Of a stretch of 64,000 nucleotides of DNA, positions 34,201 to 48,870 are shown in pieces. The position numbers and the translations under genes are program-made. Numbering within the stretch: position 1 is the stretch's first letter; each line of letters begins with the position of its first letter. The stretch is from Rhynchonema sp. JSB1_4 (lineage: Eukaryota; Nematoda; Chromadorea; Monhysterida; Xyalidae), in assembly GCA_030248065.1 (NCBI GenBank), contig JASAMV010001944.1, positions 1 through 64,000 of the forward strand. The letters are read 5' to 3'. The notes below the pieces were generated by a model. That model worked only from the letters and a program-made list of their open reading frames with translations, was not told where the DNA came from and made no database searches.

Positions 34201-36897
34201 GCCTGAAACACATAAAATGAAGGGAAACTGCTTCAACGATGGTAGTTATTGCGTGTGATGGTTGGGAACGAAAATGAAGCAATGCTCAACGACCGTCTCA
34301 GTGAATGAACTAGAAAAAAACAACAATAAACAAGCAAGTAAAACATTGTGACCACAGGCAATTCCAGTCGGTCAACGATAGATAAAATGTTTCGCGGAGA
34401 ACTTTTGAAGAAATCTGTGTTGCTGATAACCAGTACTATGCAGTATGGATGTTACGTCACACAAAACCACACCAAAGATAAAATAACATAATTAAACACA
34501 ACAAGCAAACGAAATCGACTCTTCCCACCCAGTCAAGCCATACCTTTTTGCAGACCTGGTAAATCTCCTGTCGACTGAAGCACACCACGCAGTCACCGGG
34601 TTTCAAGTAATCCAACGAGCCAAGTGCCTGACTGGATATCGATAACGGGGTCATTCGCTCGTAATGCACTGTTCTGACCTCTTCACCGCACGGCACCAGC
34701 AGCTTTTGAACCTGGAAATTTTTGAATGTAGTCTTTATATGATACCCTTTATATAGCGGACCAGTTTTCGTTCCCGACGGAGTGGAAATTATGAGAGTAT
34801 ATAAGCTGATTGGGGACCAAATTGTCATTCACTGCAGAGATTCATCAAAGGTTCATTACAAATAAGGTCGACTCAAACACAGCGGGTACGCACAATTCCG
34901 TCACAGCTAGTGAAGACCAAAACAAAACGACAGGCGATGAGTACGGTATTCATGCACATACCAACCCGCACGTTGCGCGCTGTGCCGTAAATTGGGCACC
35001 ACAATTGTCGAACAAACAGCCAAACAACCAACCAAGGCAATAGCAGCAGGTTCGCCACACAAATGCACTTCATCAGCGCACACACCCAACAACGCGCGTG
35101 TCCACGCCCAGCCACGGTCGGCGTCGCGCATCATTTGAATCTCGTCGATCACTGCCACCTGCCAACGTGGTAATTTGGTGGTCGTTTTATTTTCGGTGGC
35201 TGTTTGCGAGTGATTGTCGAAGTGACTGATGAACCAACAGCGATAGCTACGGATACACGTTTGTGCCACGTCAGAAACATTCCTGTTATAGTTTTGCAAC
35301 GCTTACCTGGCTCTACCACTGCTCGTGTCGCCATGCAAAATCAATCAAAGTTTAGCATATTTTGGTTTCTTTTTCAGGCTCAGGCTGCACTGGCACGGCA
35401 CATATCAAATACAGTAGCGTGAGTTTTAACCTAAGCTTAAGCTTGAGAATGAGTGTAGCCCAAGCCAAGGCCCGACTTGAAACCGAAGCTCCATGGCATG
35501 GTAGTCAGATCTTTCCACATTTCAATTAGAAACTGCTCGATCGCATCACAAATACTAGTCTTCCTTTCCCAACTCACTTCATATCTGGCCGTGTTCGTGT
35601 TCAACATTTCCACAGTGCAGGATGTGTGCTCAGCTGGGTGTTCCTCGTCAATCGCAAAACGACGTTCCTCGCCTGTGGAAATCATTATTATTAAATATTA
35701 CCTACACACAGTGCTGTGGCTGGGGGGGGAAGGGGCCCCCCAGTGGTACCCTACCCGCCCCGGATTTTTCCACCTATGTACCCTACTCGCCCCGCAAAAG
35801 TAGCCACAGTACTGCCTACACATCAAATGATAATTTAGTGGATATTATTGTTTGTCTTAGACAGACTTTCAAGAACTAACCAGTAACCAAATCGCACGGC
35901 ACGCCAGCGTCATTTGTTTTATGGTAGACTTCAGCGGCAAGCAATCGCAGCGGTCCACAATACACACCGGATTTACTTGACATGTAACGTTGCAGAGCGT
36001 TATAGGTCTTCCCGCTGTTCGTTGGACCTGCGCTGTGGGACCAGCTCAAAAAAGGTTGTGAAGGAAACAGAGTTACTAAATTTAGTGTGCGATAAGAGCT
36101 TAAAATCACAAACGTTGTTGGGATAACTCAATTCCAATCAATCTAGAAATAACGAACCAGCATGAAATACGATTTTTCGTTGCATCATCCTGGCCTCGGC
36201 AAACCAAGCGTGCGGTTCTCTCAGATCGGATATCACTTCCAAATCAGGCATACATTCGATGTGCGGATAAACACGATGGGCGTGTGCTAAGAATTGGGAG
36301 AATAGCTCATCGACCGAGACACGTTCGGATAAAATATCTGAAACATTGTGGAATTTCAGGGAACGATTGTCACGCACACATGATTAGATAATAAAAATTA
36401 GTGAAGATAAAGCCACGCACCAGCAAATATGACATGCAATTCGGTCGGCAGTGGGTTCGATTCCATACAATATCTTCTGAACTCCATGAGCGCCGGCATG
36501 AACAAATCTTCACCGATTCCCTGTTCAGCGGCTAAAGCTTGAACTTCGGGACGTTTGGCGAATTTGGCCAAAATTGCCGAAATTTTCAATGACGTGATTT
36601 CGCGACCCGTCAGTTCGACACCCGTGCGGTCACCGGGGGATCTGTAGGCCTGAAAATGAATAGGGTAATGAGATAACAAACCAGCTTCAACTTCATTCAC
36701 AATAATTGAAAAAATAAATCATACGAAGAAAAAAGCCGTGCCTTGATATCAACCGGCGCGATCAAGCGTTCAAACGTGGCACGACCCGAATCGGTTTCAT
36801 CCTCAGCTGTGACGGACGCCTTATTTTGCTGACCCTGCTGCTGCGATTTATTGACACGTCGGCCGTGACGTGAAGGCACTGGGCGGAAAACTCGATG
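31268..36897 (-). CDS. SUPV3L1: SUV3-type mitochondrial RNA helicase (13 exons)
   Basis: ATP-dependent helicase that, with PNPase, degrades mitochondrial RNA. Exons in coding order: 36742-36897, 36421-36649, 36158-36337, 35881-36027, 35578-35672, 35033-35158, 34544-34711, 34004-34202, 33551-33642, 33297-33483, 32958-33034, 32580-32813, 31268-31696. The sum is an exact 773 codons with stop (human 786 aa). Motifs: Walker A GPTNSGKT, box [38 protein letters not shown], motif [12 protein letters not shown], then the SUV3 C-terminal domain with [14 protein letters not shown]. Exon 1 opens at an acceptor with no ATG, so the targeting peptide and start lie in an upstream exon not found. The first intron has a GC donor. 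The long last intron carries an inverted-repeat element. Confidence 0.92.
31903..32306. mobile_element. TA-target element, family 1, copy A (SUPV3L1 last intron)
   Basis: Ends TACCGTATTGTCGGAAATAG and CTATTTCCGACAATACGGTA form a perfect terminal inverted repeat of about 24 bp. The interior is G-run rich, with GGGGTCAATT phrases and a conserved middle (CTTAAAAAGCTGTATTCTGT...). The bordering TA is shared by both sides, as for a TA target duplication. No coding frame. Copies B and C are at 51.5 and 55.2 kb. Confidence 0.85.
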
Positions 36898-37513
36898 CTA
36901 AAAGCGGACAGATTTGCAACGAGGGGATGAAACTCTTTCGAAAATTATTCGTCCCCTTTGCTGATTCGATTTGGATCCCGCAATGATATCGAAATCTAAA
37001 GTTCATTGTTGCATTATGACAGTGCAGTTCCTGGTCCGGAACTCCGGAGCAGTTTACTGTAATTTCTGGGGGGAGGGGGTATAGGGGTAATACCCCCAAT
37101 TGCTAGGTCGCTTTCTTGCTCCGGTCATCAAGTCAAAAAGTGATGATTTTAGTGCAAAAATGACCATTTTATGTGCCAAAATGGTCAAATTCACTCAAAT
37201 TTTTTCACACGTGCACAAAAATACGCATTTTAATGGCTTATTTTAGCATAAATTGGACCAATTTTTATACTTTATAATTTACTTATAATTTTCCACCAAA
37301 AATAGGTTCAGAAAACTCGCAAAAAATATGACAAAAAATCGGGGTAAAAATCTGACAAAAGAAATTCGGACCGGGTAGAGCTTTGACCACCTCGGGCCGG
37401 GCCGGGCACCCCGGCCCGAACGCTTGCAGCCCGGCCCAATTTTCCAAATCTCCGGCCCAGCCTGCCCCGATTGCGACCTCTGCTCCGGTCCAATTCCTGA
37501 TCACACTTGCATT
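36898..37513. other. Repeat-derived flank upstream of SUPV3L1
   Basis: Should include the SUPV3L1 promoter and first exon near 36.9-37.0 kb. From 37,018 a fragment of the CAGTG(T/C)AGTTCCTGG element family begins, followed by low-complexity A/T sequence and a GGGCCGGGC-rich stretch (37,380-37,470) ending TTGCGACCTCTG, the terminus of the element family seen intact at 38.1 kb. Confidence 0.5.
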
Positions 37514-37894
37514 CAGTGTAGTTCCTGGTCCGGAGGGGGAGATAGTAGCGGGCCCGTTTTTTTCGGAGGGGGAGGTAGTGTACCCCCGGGGGTGGTACCC
37601 CTGGGGGGAAGGGGGAAGACCCAAATTCAGGAAAAAATTATTTTTTGAGGTGGAAAACTTGACCTATTTTTGCCCTTTTTTGAAAAAAATCTTCATAAAA
37701 AGGGTATCTTGGCGACTTTTGACAACATTGACCCAAAAATCACACATTTTAGGTCTACAAATGCCTATTTTGGGCAGAAATTGCGGGATATAGTGTACCC
37801 GGCGGCCGGAGGGGGAGATAGGGGGATAGTGTACCACCTGAGGGGGAGATAGCGTAACCGACAGGGAATCCCCCTCCACCCAGGAACTGCACTG
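37514..37894. mobile_element. hAT-type MITE, CAGTGTAGTTCC family
   Basis: Starts CAGTGTAGTTCCTGGTCCGG and ends CCAGGAACTGCACTG. Flanks CTTGCATT and CTTGTATT are an 8-bp duplication with one change. The interior has the family core (GAAGACCCAAATTC ... GGCGACTTTTGA) seen in about eight copies in this window. No transposase. Confidence 0.75.
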
Positions 37895-37910
37895 CTTGTA
37901 TTGCAGAATC

Positions 37911-38083
37911 CAGGGCCCGGTCCACAGGAGCGGATTACCTTAACCTTTAACACTAACATTGACACTTACACCAACATAAACGCAAGGATTTTCAGTTTTG
38001 CGTTTATTTTTATGTTAACGTTTGTGCTAGTGTTAGTGTCAACGTTAGTGTTAGTGTAATCCGCTTCTGTGGATCGGGCCCTG
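37911..38083. mobile_element. Short MITE with CAGGGCCCGGTCCACAG ends
   Basis: Inverted ends CAGGGCCCGGTCCACAGGAG and CTTCTGTGGATCGGGCCCTG; 173 bp. The interior is itself palindromic, built on GTTAGTGTTAGTG and its complement. No matching target duplication is visible. A related fragment lies near 43,555-43,610. Confidence 0.65.
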
Positions 38084-38098
38084 CATTCATTACCCAAG

Positions 38099-38283
38099 CA
38101 GAGGTCGCAATCGGGCGCGATCAGTATTGTCTATCTGACGACTTCTTTATGGAAAACAATGAATTTTCAGCCAAAAAAATAGGTTAAAAAATCGCACAAA
38201 TTATGACAAAAATTGGGTTAAAATCTGAGCCAAAAATTCGGGTCGGGCCGGGCCGACCAAACCGGGCCCGATTGCGACCTCTG
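38099..38283. mobile_element. hAT-type MITE, CAGAGGTCGCAATCGG family
   Basis: Perfect inverted ends CAGAGGTCGCAATCGGGC and GCCCGATTGCGACCTCTG with a perfect 8-bp duplication TACCCAAG (38091-38098, 38284-38291); 185 bp. Partial relatives with GGGCCGGGC runs occur at 37.4, 48.8, 52.1-52.2 and 56.4 kb. Confidence 0.88.
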
Positions 38284-41200
38284 TACCCAAGAGAACAAAA
38301 TCGATTTCTAGTCAAGAACCAACACGTTGTTTCTGCTTCGCTTCATGCATCGACGATGTTGACACAGCAGCTGACACTGCAGCAGCACTAGCACTGGAGC
38401 TGGATGAAACACCACCGCCAAATCCACCGACAATTCGACTCATTAACGACGAGCTGGTCGACGGACGAAACAGCTGCTTGTGAAACATCGTCGGATACGC
38501 GTGGGGTGGGTTATGGCACCTGAAACATCACCTTTGCTACTGCGGTGCTGACTGGCGTGCACCTCAACAGTAAGGTGAATGACTACCGTAAAAACCTAAA
38601 CAGAAGGGGGCTCTATTAATTCACTGACACCAGTGGTGTCGTTGGGAAATCAAAAAGTCAGGATACCGGATACCCAAAATCCAAAATTTTCGGATACCGG
38701 ATACCCAAAATGAAAAATCTCGGATACCAGGGGGGGGGGTTGCTCCCTAAAATAAAAAATCTCGGATACCCAGGGGGGTTGTTCAAAAAAAGTCAATTTT
38801 TTAAGAGGAAAATTGAGCAAAATCAGCGTTGAAAGCGCAAAAAATGGTCATTTTGGGGTTATGCTTGCGCTAGCAAGCGATTTTGAGCATTTTGGAGGTA
38901 AAAATGGGCGATTTTTACCGTTTTCGGAAAATTTTTAGGGTAGGATACCCTTGGACAAAAAGTCAGGCAGGATACCGGATACCCCTGGGTGAATTTTAGC
39001 AAATCCCCAAAAAATTACGAAAACTGGTACATTGGCGTGAAACTTTTTTGAATTTCTCTTTATTATCGTTTTCCAGAACCGAACCCGAACTCTAACCATA
39101 TACCACTCTAACAAAGATGTTATCTCTTGACAAAGATCACCGACCACGTACTTGCTTGAGACTTGAGCCTCCCCCTCGTCCATGCTTGCTGGTCACGGTG
39201 CACAATTTGTGTCTATTGCACCCACCGGATCCAAGAACCAACCCTCCACATAAAGTTCATTCACCGGTCGAGTTGGTTGGAGATAGGGTTGACGGTTAGG
39301 CTTGGAGAGGCGTGTGGTCAGGCTTATTAATTTTAATTTCTAATTTTCTCAGTCTAGAAAATGGTTGTAAAAGCCGATTCTCTAGGAACTCGTTTTTTCT
39401 CTGCTTTTTATGGGGCTAGGTTTTTAGTTTATTTAGTATTTTTCAAAAGTTTTCTATTTTTTGCGCAATTTTTTAAATTTGTCCTTGCTCGCTTTTTTGC
39501 CTCCACTCATTTATCTGTTTTTTTCCTTTTCAATGCTGCCTTCATCAAGCGCTCATTTTTTATGGTGTCTTCTACTAATAGATAATATTAATCTGTCACA
39601 ACTTTCCATTTTTAAAATTAGGCTTACTCTTGCAACTCTTGGTTGAGCAGGCCTATACTTTTATGAATCACACATAATTAAACAGAAGTGTTCCTGTCAG
39701 TGGGCAACCAAAACCCACGTTTTTTGGATTCGGCGGTCGCAATAGTGCACATGATAATGCCGCGTTTCACCTTCGCCCCGTAAGTCACCCTGTAGTTTAG
39801 CAGGCCAAATCGGAATATCGAAAGAACCTCGGTCGACGGGCCGGTTGACGGATTCAGGACAGACAGGTCGACAACATGTCACAGCAGCATCTTCATTTGG
39901 TTGGCCAGACCAAGTTTGATCAGTCGATGGTTGATGTCATAGCCATTCCATGGAAGAAAGAGGGAACGATGTCTGCTGCGCAATAACTCGCTCGCCAGAT
40001 CACCCATTATCATGGCCCTTTTTCGGACATATGGAATAAAATAATTAGTGATAATTATACTAAATTAAATTAGTAATTATAATAAAATAATTTCCAGAAA
40101 TAGTTCCATCTCTGTAGTCTGTTGATTATATTTCGACATAGTGTATAAACCGCCATTCAGCGACGTTTGGAGCGGGCTGGGTCGACGCTGTTCTAAATGA
40201 ATGTTTCCGGCATTGCCAGAATGTTTCAGGCGTTGCCAATTCAGGCGCAGCAGAGCAATTGAACATTGTTGGTGTGGTGTTGTGCGATGACAGGTCTATC
40301 TGGTGGAGGCCATTATAACACGCGACCGAAACAAATGTGTGCTGGTGAAGCACCTTCAAAAACACGGTTTTTCTGGACTTCTTATAGACTATTTCCTTTC
40401 TCCCCATGCTTTCGTAGCCTCCAACTGATAAATCTGGGTTGAATGAAACTGCTGCTCTCGGATTATGTTCGATGTTATCTTTCATAAATGTTGTGTTACA
40501 CAACCCCCGGTTCATTTTACGCGCAAGATCCCAAACACTACGCCTGTGCATATATGCAGCACATACTCAACACAAATGAAAGTTTTCCGGATAATGAACA
40601 AATTCAGAATGTGCGTTACGTGGTGGTACTGAATAGTAAACTCGTAATACACACCACGTATTATAAACGTTTCTAGGCGCACGTTGAATTTAATCAATAT
40701 TGCGCATATTTATCTGGGAACACCTGGATGGGAAAACGTTGTGCGTTGAAAAAGGTTTCTCGTAAGACTGACCATTACACTTTACTTGGAAAGTGAGACA
40801 ATACAATCCTACCATACATATCTTCAATACAACAGACACAATTTTTGTGTATTTTTATGACTGACAGAGACAACACTACGGTATACGCACAGAGGAAGTT
40901 ATCAAGCCTTTTCAGGCTCAAACCGAGCAACAACAATCAGAAAAAATAATTTTACAAAAATATAGAAAATCTTGTATCTAGCAAGCCACATTTCGAGCAA
41001 GCACAAAAAATCAGACAGACCTTTCTGCAAGTACAAGACGCTTCAAGCATCCGGCATGGCATAACTATCACAATATCACACTCTTATCAACTCGCAAAGC
41101 CTGCGAAAAAGAAGAATATAAATTGTACAACGGTTCAACACCCGCAAAATAGTAACGATGTCGTCCGGTAGGAACCGTATACGAATAATCTTTCGACATA

Positions 41201-41467
41201 TTAGTTTTCTGACGATTGTGCCTGAATAACGTCGATAAAAAGCAAGCCATTTGAACGCGCCAGTTAAAATGTTGCTCCAACACCAGGCTACCAGATCAGT
41301 CCAAAAATCATGCCATAACTTGAAAATATACATACATAAAAACAAACCAAATAAGAATTGAACAGAGTGACGATCACAATGACTGCGACTTCAGCAAGAA
41401 ATACAGATATTTAAAAAGTGCGTGAAGTTGATCTCTAAATCTATACAAACCAAAGAAGCTTTCTTAA
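38284..41467. other. Mostly unannotatable DNA with truncated element ends
   Basis: At 38,587 a solo TACCGTAAAAACCTAAA end of family 2 stops at about 38,630, where a truncated CAGTGGTGTCGTTGG element (intact at 48.4 kb) begins and runs to about 38,990 with repeated GGATACCGGATACCC phrases. From 39.0 to 41.4 kb I find no gene: the longest frame (40,126-40,551, minus, 141 codons) has no recognisable domain. Three TGAAACAT-type octamers lie at 38481, 38521 and 40221. Confidence 0.5.
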
Positions 41468-43185
41468 AGGGTCTCCGCCATATATATGCGACCGAAACCA
41501 ATCTCAATGTGACTTGGCACCGTAAGTGGGCTTGGTCCAAAACACTCACGGCCAAGAAAATTTTTTCCCATATCAGCTCCCTGTCTGAGCCAGGAGGGCT
41601 AGAAGATAAAAAAATTTGACCCTACCTCAGCACCTTGAAATTAAAATATCGATCTGTTTCGATTATTCTTTGCGTGCAGTTTGTTCACAAATCTTTTATA
41701 AACGCCTTGGGTCTAATTTAGAACCACATTCACTTTTTTGGCACTACCACAGCTCGCGCTATTTTGCCAAAACCACGCAAATTTTCGAAAAAAAATTTTC
41801 CGTTGTATTTTCCGGTCACATAGAAAGCACACAGAGCTTTTATATAAAGTAGGCAAGAAAGCTCGTATATCATGCTATTCAGGCGATCAATGACTAATTT
41901 TCCACCGCTGGTAAGTTTCGACAAAAGCTCGCTCAACTGTGGTGAACCTCAAATTTTTTGCCATTTTCTGTGGATCCCAAGCACACTTCTATCTCATATT
42001 TTCCTATTTTAATAACAATGTACCGAGGTTATATATGGCACGCCAGATAGTAAAAATATAACTGTTGTTAATTATGTGCAAATCTAGGTTGGTCCATCTG
42101 CATTCTTGGAGGTACGAGCAATAAATGAATTTTACACAAAATTCATAATTTTAGATAATTTTCGCTTCCGTCATATTTTTAGCCTACCTACATTTGTGAC
42201 GGATTTGTGGCCTTTGCTGTCCGATGAAGCCCCAACGTTGTTGTTGTTCATCGATCAAATTTCAAAATTCTAGTTCTAACGTATCCTGAGAAAAATCGTG
42301 TTAAGTGAAGGCACCGCAGACGCTGGTCTGTTGTAAGCCCGGTTGTAGTTCCAAGTCCAACGCATGGACCTCAATTAACACAATTTTTTGTCAGGATACG
42401 TTAGAACTAGAATTTTGATCGATAAACAACAACGACGTTGGGGCTTCATCGGACAGCAAAAGCCACAATTCCTGCCCAACTGCAGACAGGCTAAAAATAT
42501 GACGGAAGTGAAAATTTGCGAAAATTATGAATTTTGTGTAAAATTCATTTATTGCTCGTACCTCCAAGGATGCAGCTGGACCAACCTAGATTTGCACATA
42601 ATTAACAACAATTATATTTTTGCTATCTAGCGTGTCATATAGCACCTCGGTACATTGTTATTAAAATAGGAAAATATGAGATAGAAGTATGCTTGGGATC
42701 CCCTGAAAAAGGCAAAAAAGTTGAGGTTCACCACAGTTGAGCGCGCTTTTGTCGAAACTTGTCAGCGGTGGAAAATTAGTCATTGATCGCCTGAATAGCA
42801 TGATATACGGGCTTTCTTGCCTACTTTATATAAAAGCTCTGTGTGCTTTCTATGTGACCGGAAAATACAACGGAAAGTGGTTTTGGCAAAATAGCGCGAG
42901 TTGTGGTAGTGCCAAAAAAATGAATATGGTTCTAAATTAGACCCAAGGCGTTCATGAAAACTTTGTGAACAAACTGCACACAAAGAATATGCGAAACAGA
43001 TCGATATTTTAATTTCAAGGCGCTGAGGTAGGGTCAAAATTTTTTACCTTTAAGCCCTCCTGGCTCAGACAGGGAGCTGATATGGGAAAAAATTTTCTTG
43101 GCCGTGAGTGTTTTGGACCAAGCCCACTTACGGTGCCAAGTTTCATTGAGATTGGTTTCGGTCGCGTATATATGGCGGAGCCCCT
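41468..43185. mobile_element. 1.72-kb TTAA-flanked fold-back element
   Basis: Two arms of about 830 bp are inverted copies of each other (left 41,468-42,300, right about 42,375-43,185), differing by scattered substitutions and small indels, around a loop of about 70 bp. The ends are AGGGTCTCCGCCATATATAT and the complement of AGGGGCTCCGCCATATATAC. TTAA borders both sides (41464-41467 and 43186-43189). TTAA duplication is the piggyBac signature. No transposase: the mirrored 68-codon frames in both arms are symmetry artefacts. Confidence 0.85.
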
Positions 43186-43820
43186 TTAAAAGTTTCAAAT
43201 TAATAACAAAGCCGGGGGTGACTTACACATAGATTGGCCTGCACAAAACCTCAATTGAAAGAAGCACTGATTAAAAATAGAATGTTTGAAAAAAATTTCT
43301 CATCAAAGTCACACTATAACTGTAGTATGTCTACACTGAGAGCCACAATTTAAAAACACCAGGGCACTGTCCACGGATACACGTTGTAGAATACAAAGCG
43401 GTGCATGAGGATTTTCTCTTTGTGTTCGTTTTGTAAACACACGACGCTGGAAATAGGGCTCGTGTTTGTTTGCTTTTAAATGTTGCATACTGCATTTATG
43501 CTGGAAATATCAGACGCCCTGGAACCATCAAGCAGCAAAATTGGTTTTACCTGTCGGTTTAGGTCAAGGTTAACGTTAATGTAACTAACTTCCGTGAACC
43601 GGGCCCAGTAATTGGGAACAAATATATAAATGGGTAACTGATATACGCCGAGTGGAAACCATAAAAACTCGAAATTTTGAAAAAGTCGACACACGTAATC
43701 GAGCAGAAACACCACACATCTTTGTACAACAGCAACGGGTGGACAACACAAAACACTGTACACCATTTAGAAGTAAAAGAAACCTAAAAAAATATACAAA
43801 ATTCAACCGGGATAAGTACT
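43186..43820. other. 3' flank of Smad2/3
   Basis: No exon recognised. Contains a degraded fragment related to the 37.9-kb MITE (43,555-43,610) and should include the Smad2/3 3' UTR, although I see no canonical poly(A) signal on the minus strand. Confidence 0.3.
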
Positions 43821-48118
<4,298 letters not shown>

Positions 48119-48364
48119 TCCGACTGATTAAATTTCAGAAAAAACAACTTGGCGCCCACGTGAGCCTCCCTGCCCTTCCTTGCAGTGCAATATCGATTGG
48201 TCGAAAGGTAACCGATCTTTGCTTAATTATTGTAATATATAACAAGTAACATAAGCCTGGAAGCAAGACTGATTTCAGATTTCGTGTCGGAGGAGCAAGT
48301 ACCGATGCACGATGCGAAATGCGGAAGATATGAGCTTTAAATGTATTTATTGTGTGATGTACAC

Positions 48365-48755
48365 CAGTGGTGTCGTTGAGAAATCGGAATTTTCCCATAC
48401 CCAGCCCAATTTTCGGGAAATTTCCCATACATACCCCCAAAAATCAAAAATTTCCCATACCAGGGGGGGGGGTTTCTCCAAAAACTCAAAAATTTCCCAT
48501 ACCCGAGGGAGCAGGTTTTTAAAAACTAAAAGTGCCAAAAATTGGTCTAAAAAGCGCTTAAAACAGAGTTTTCTTGCGGTAGCAAGCGATTTTTGACATT
48601 TTTGGTCGAAAAATGGTCAATTTTGGTACTTCTCGGGGTCAAAAAGTCATTTCTTAGGGGTGCTTGTTCCAAAAGTGAAAAATTTCCCATACCCCCGGCC
48701 GATTTCCCATACCCCATACCAAGGGGGGTAACCGACCCCCCCAACGACACCACTG
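48365..48755. mobile_element. hAT-type MITE, CAGTGGTGTCGTTG family
   Basis: Ends CAGTGGTGTCGTTG and CAACGACACCACTG are perfect inverts. An 8-bp duplication ATGTACAC flanks it (48357-48364, 48756-48763). The interior repeats AATTTCCCATACC-type phrases. A truncated relative is at 38.63 kb. Inserted about 250 bp upstream of the Smad2/3 start. Confidence 0.88.
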
Positions 48756-48870
48756 ATGTACACCCTATACATGCACAGAATAGCTGCGCATAGTATTATA
48801 AGCCAAGCCGAAGGCCGGGCCGGAGATTTGAGGGACCGGGCCGAGCAGCCCGGCCCGGTCCCGGCCTGGC

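Noticed and set aside
36440..36470. GGGTTCGATTCC-like tRNA T-arm sequence
   Set aside because: It lies inside a SUPV3L1 exon and has no acceptor, D or anticodon arms around it.
40126..40551. 141-codon minus-strand frame
   Set aside because: No family resemblance and no neighbouring exons; treated as chance.
41730..42940. Two nearly identical 67-68-codon frames on opposite strands
   Set aside because: They are mirror images from the inverted arms of the 41.5-43.2 kb fold-back, not duplicated genes.
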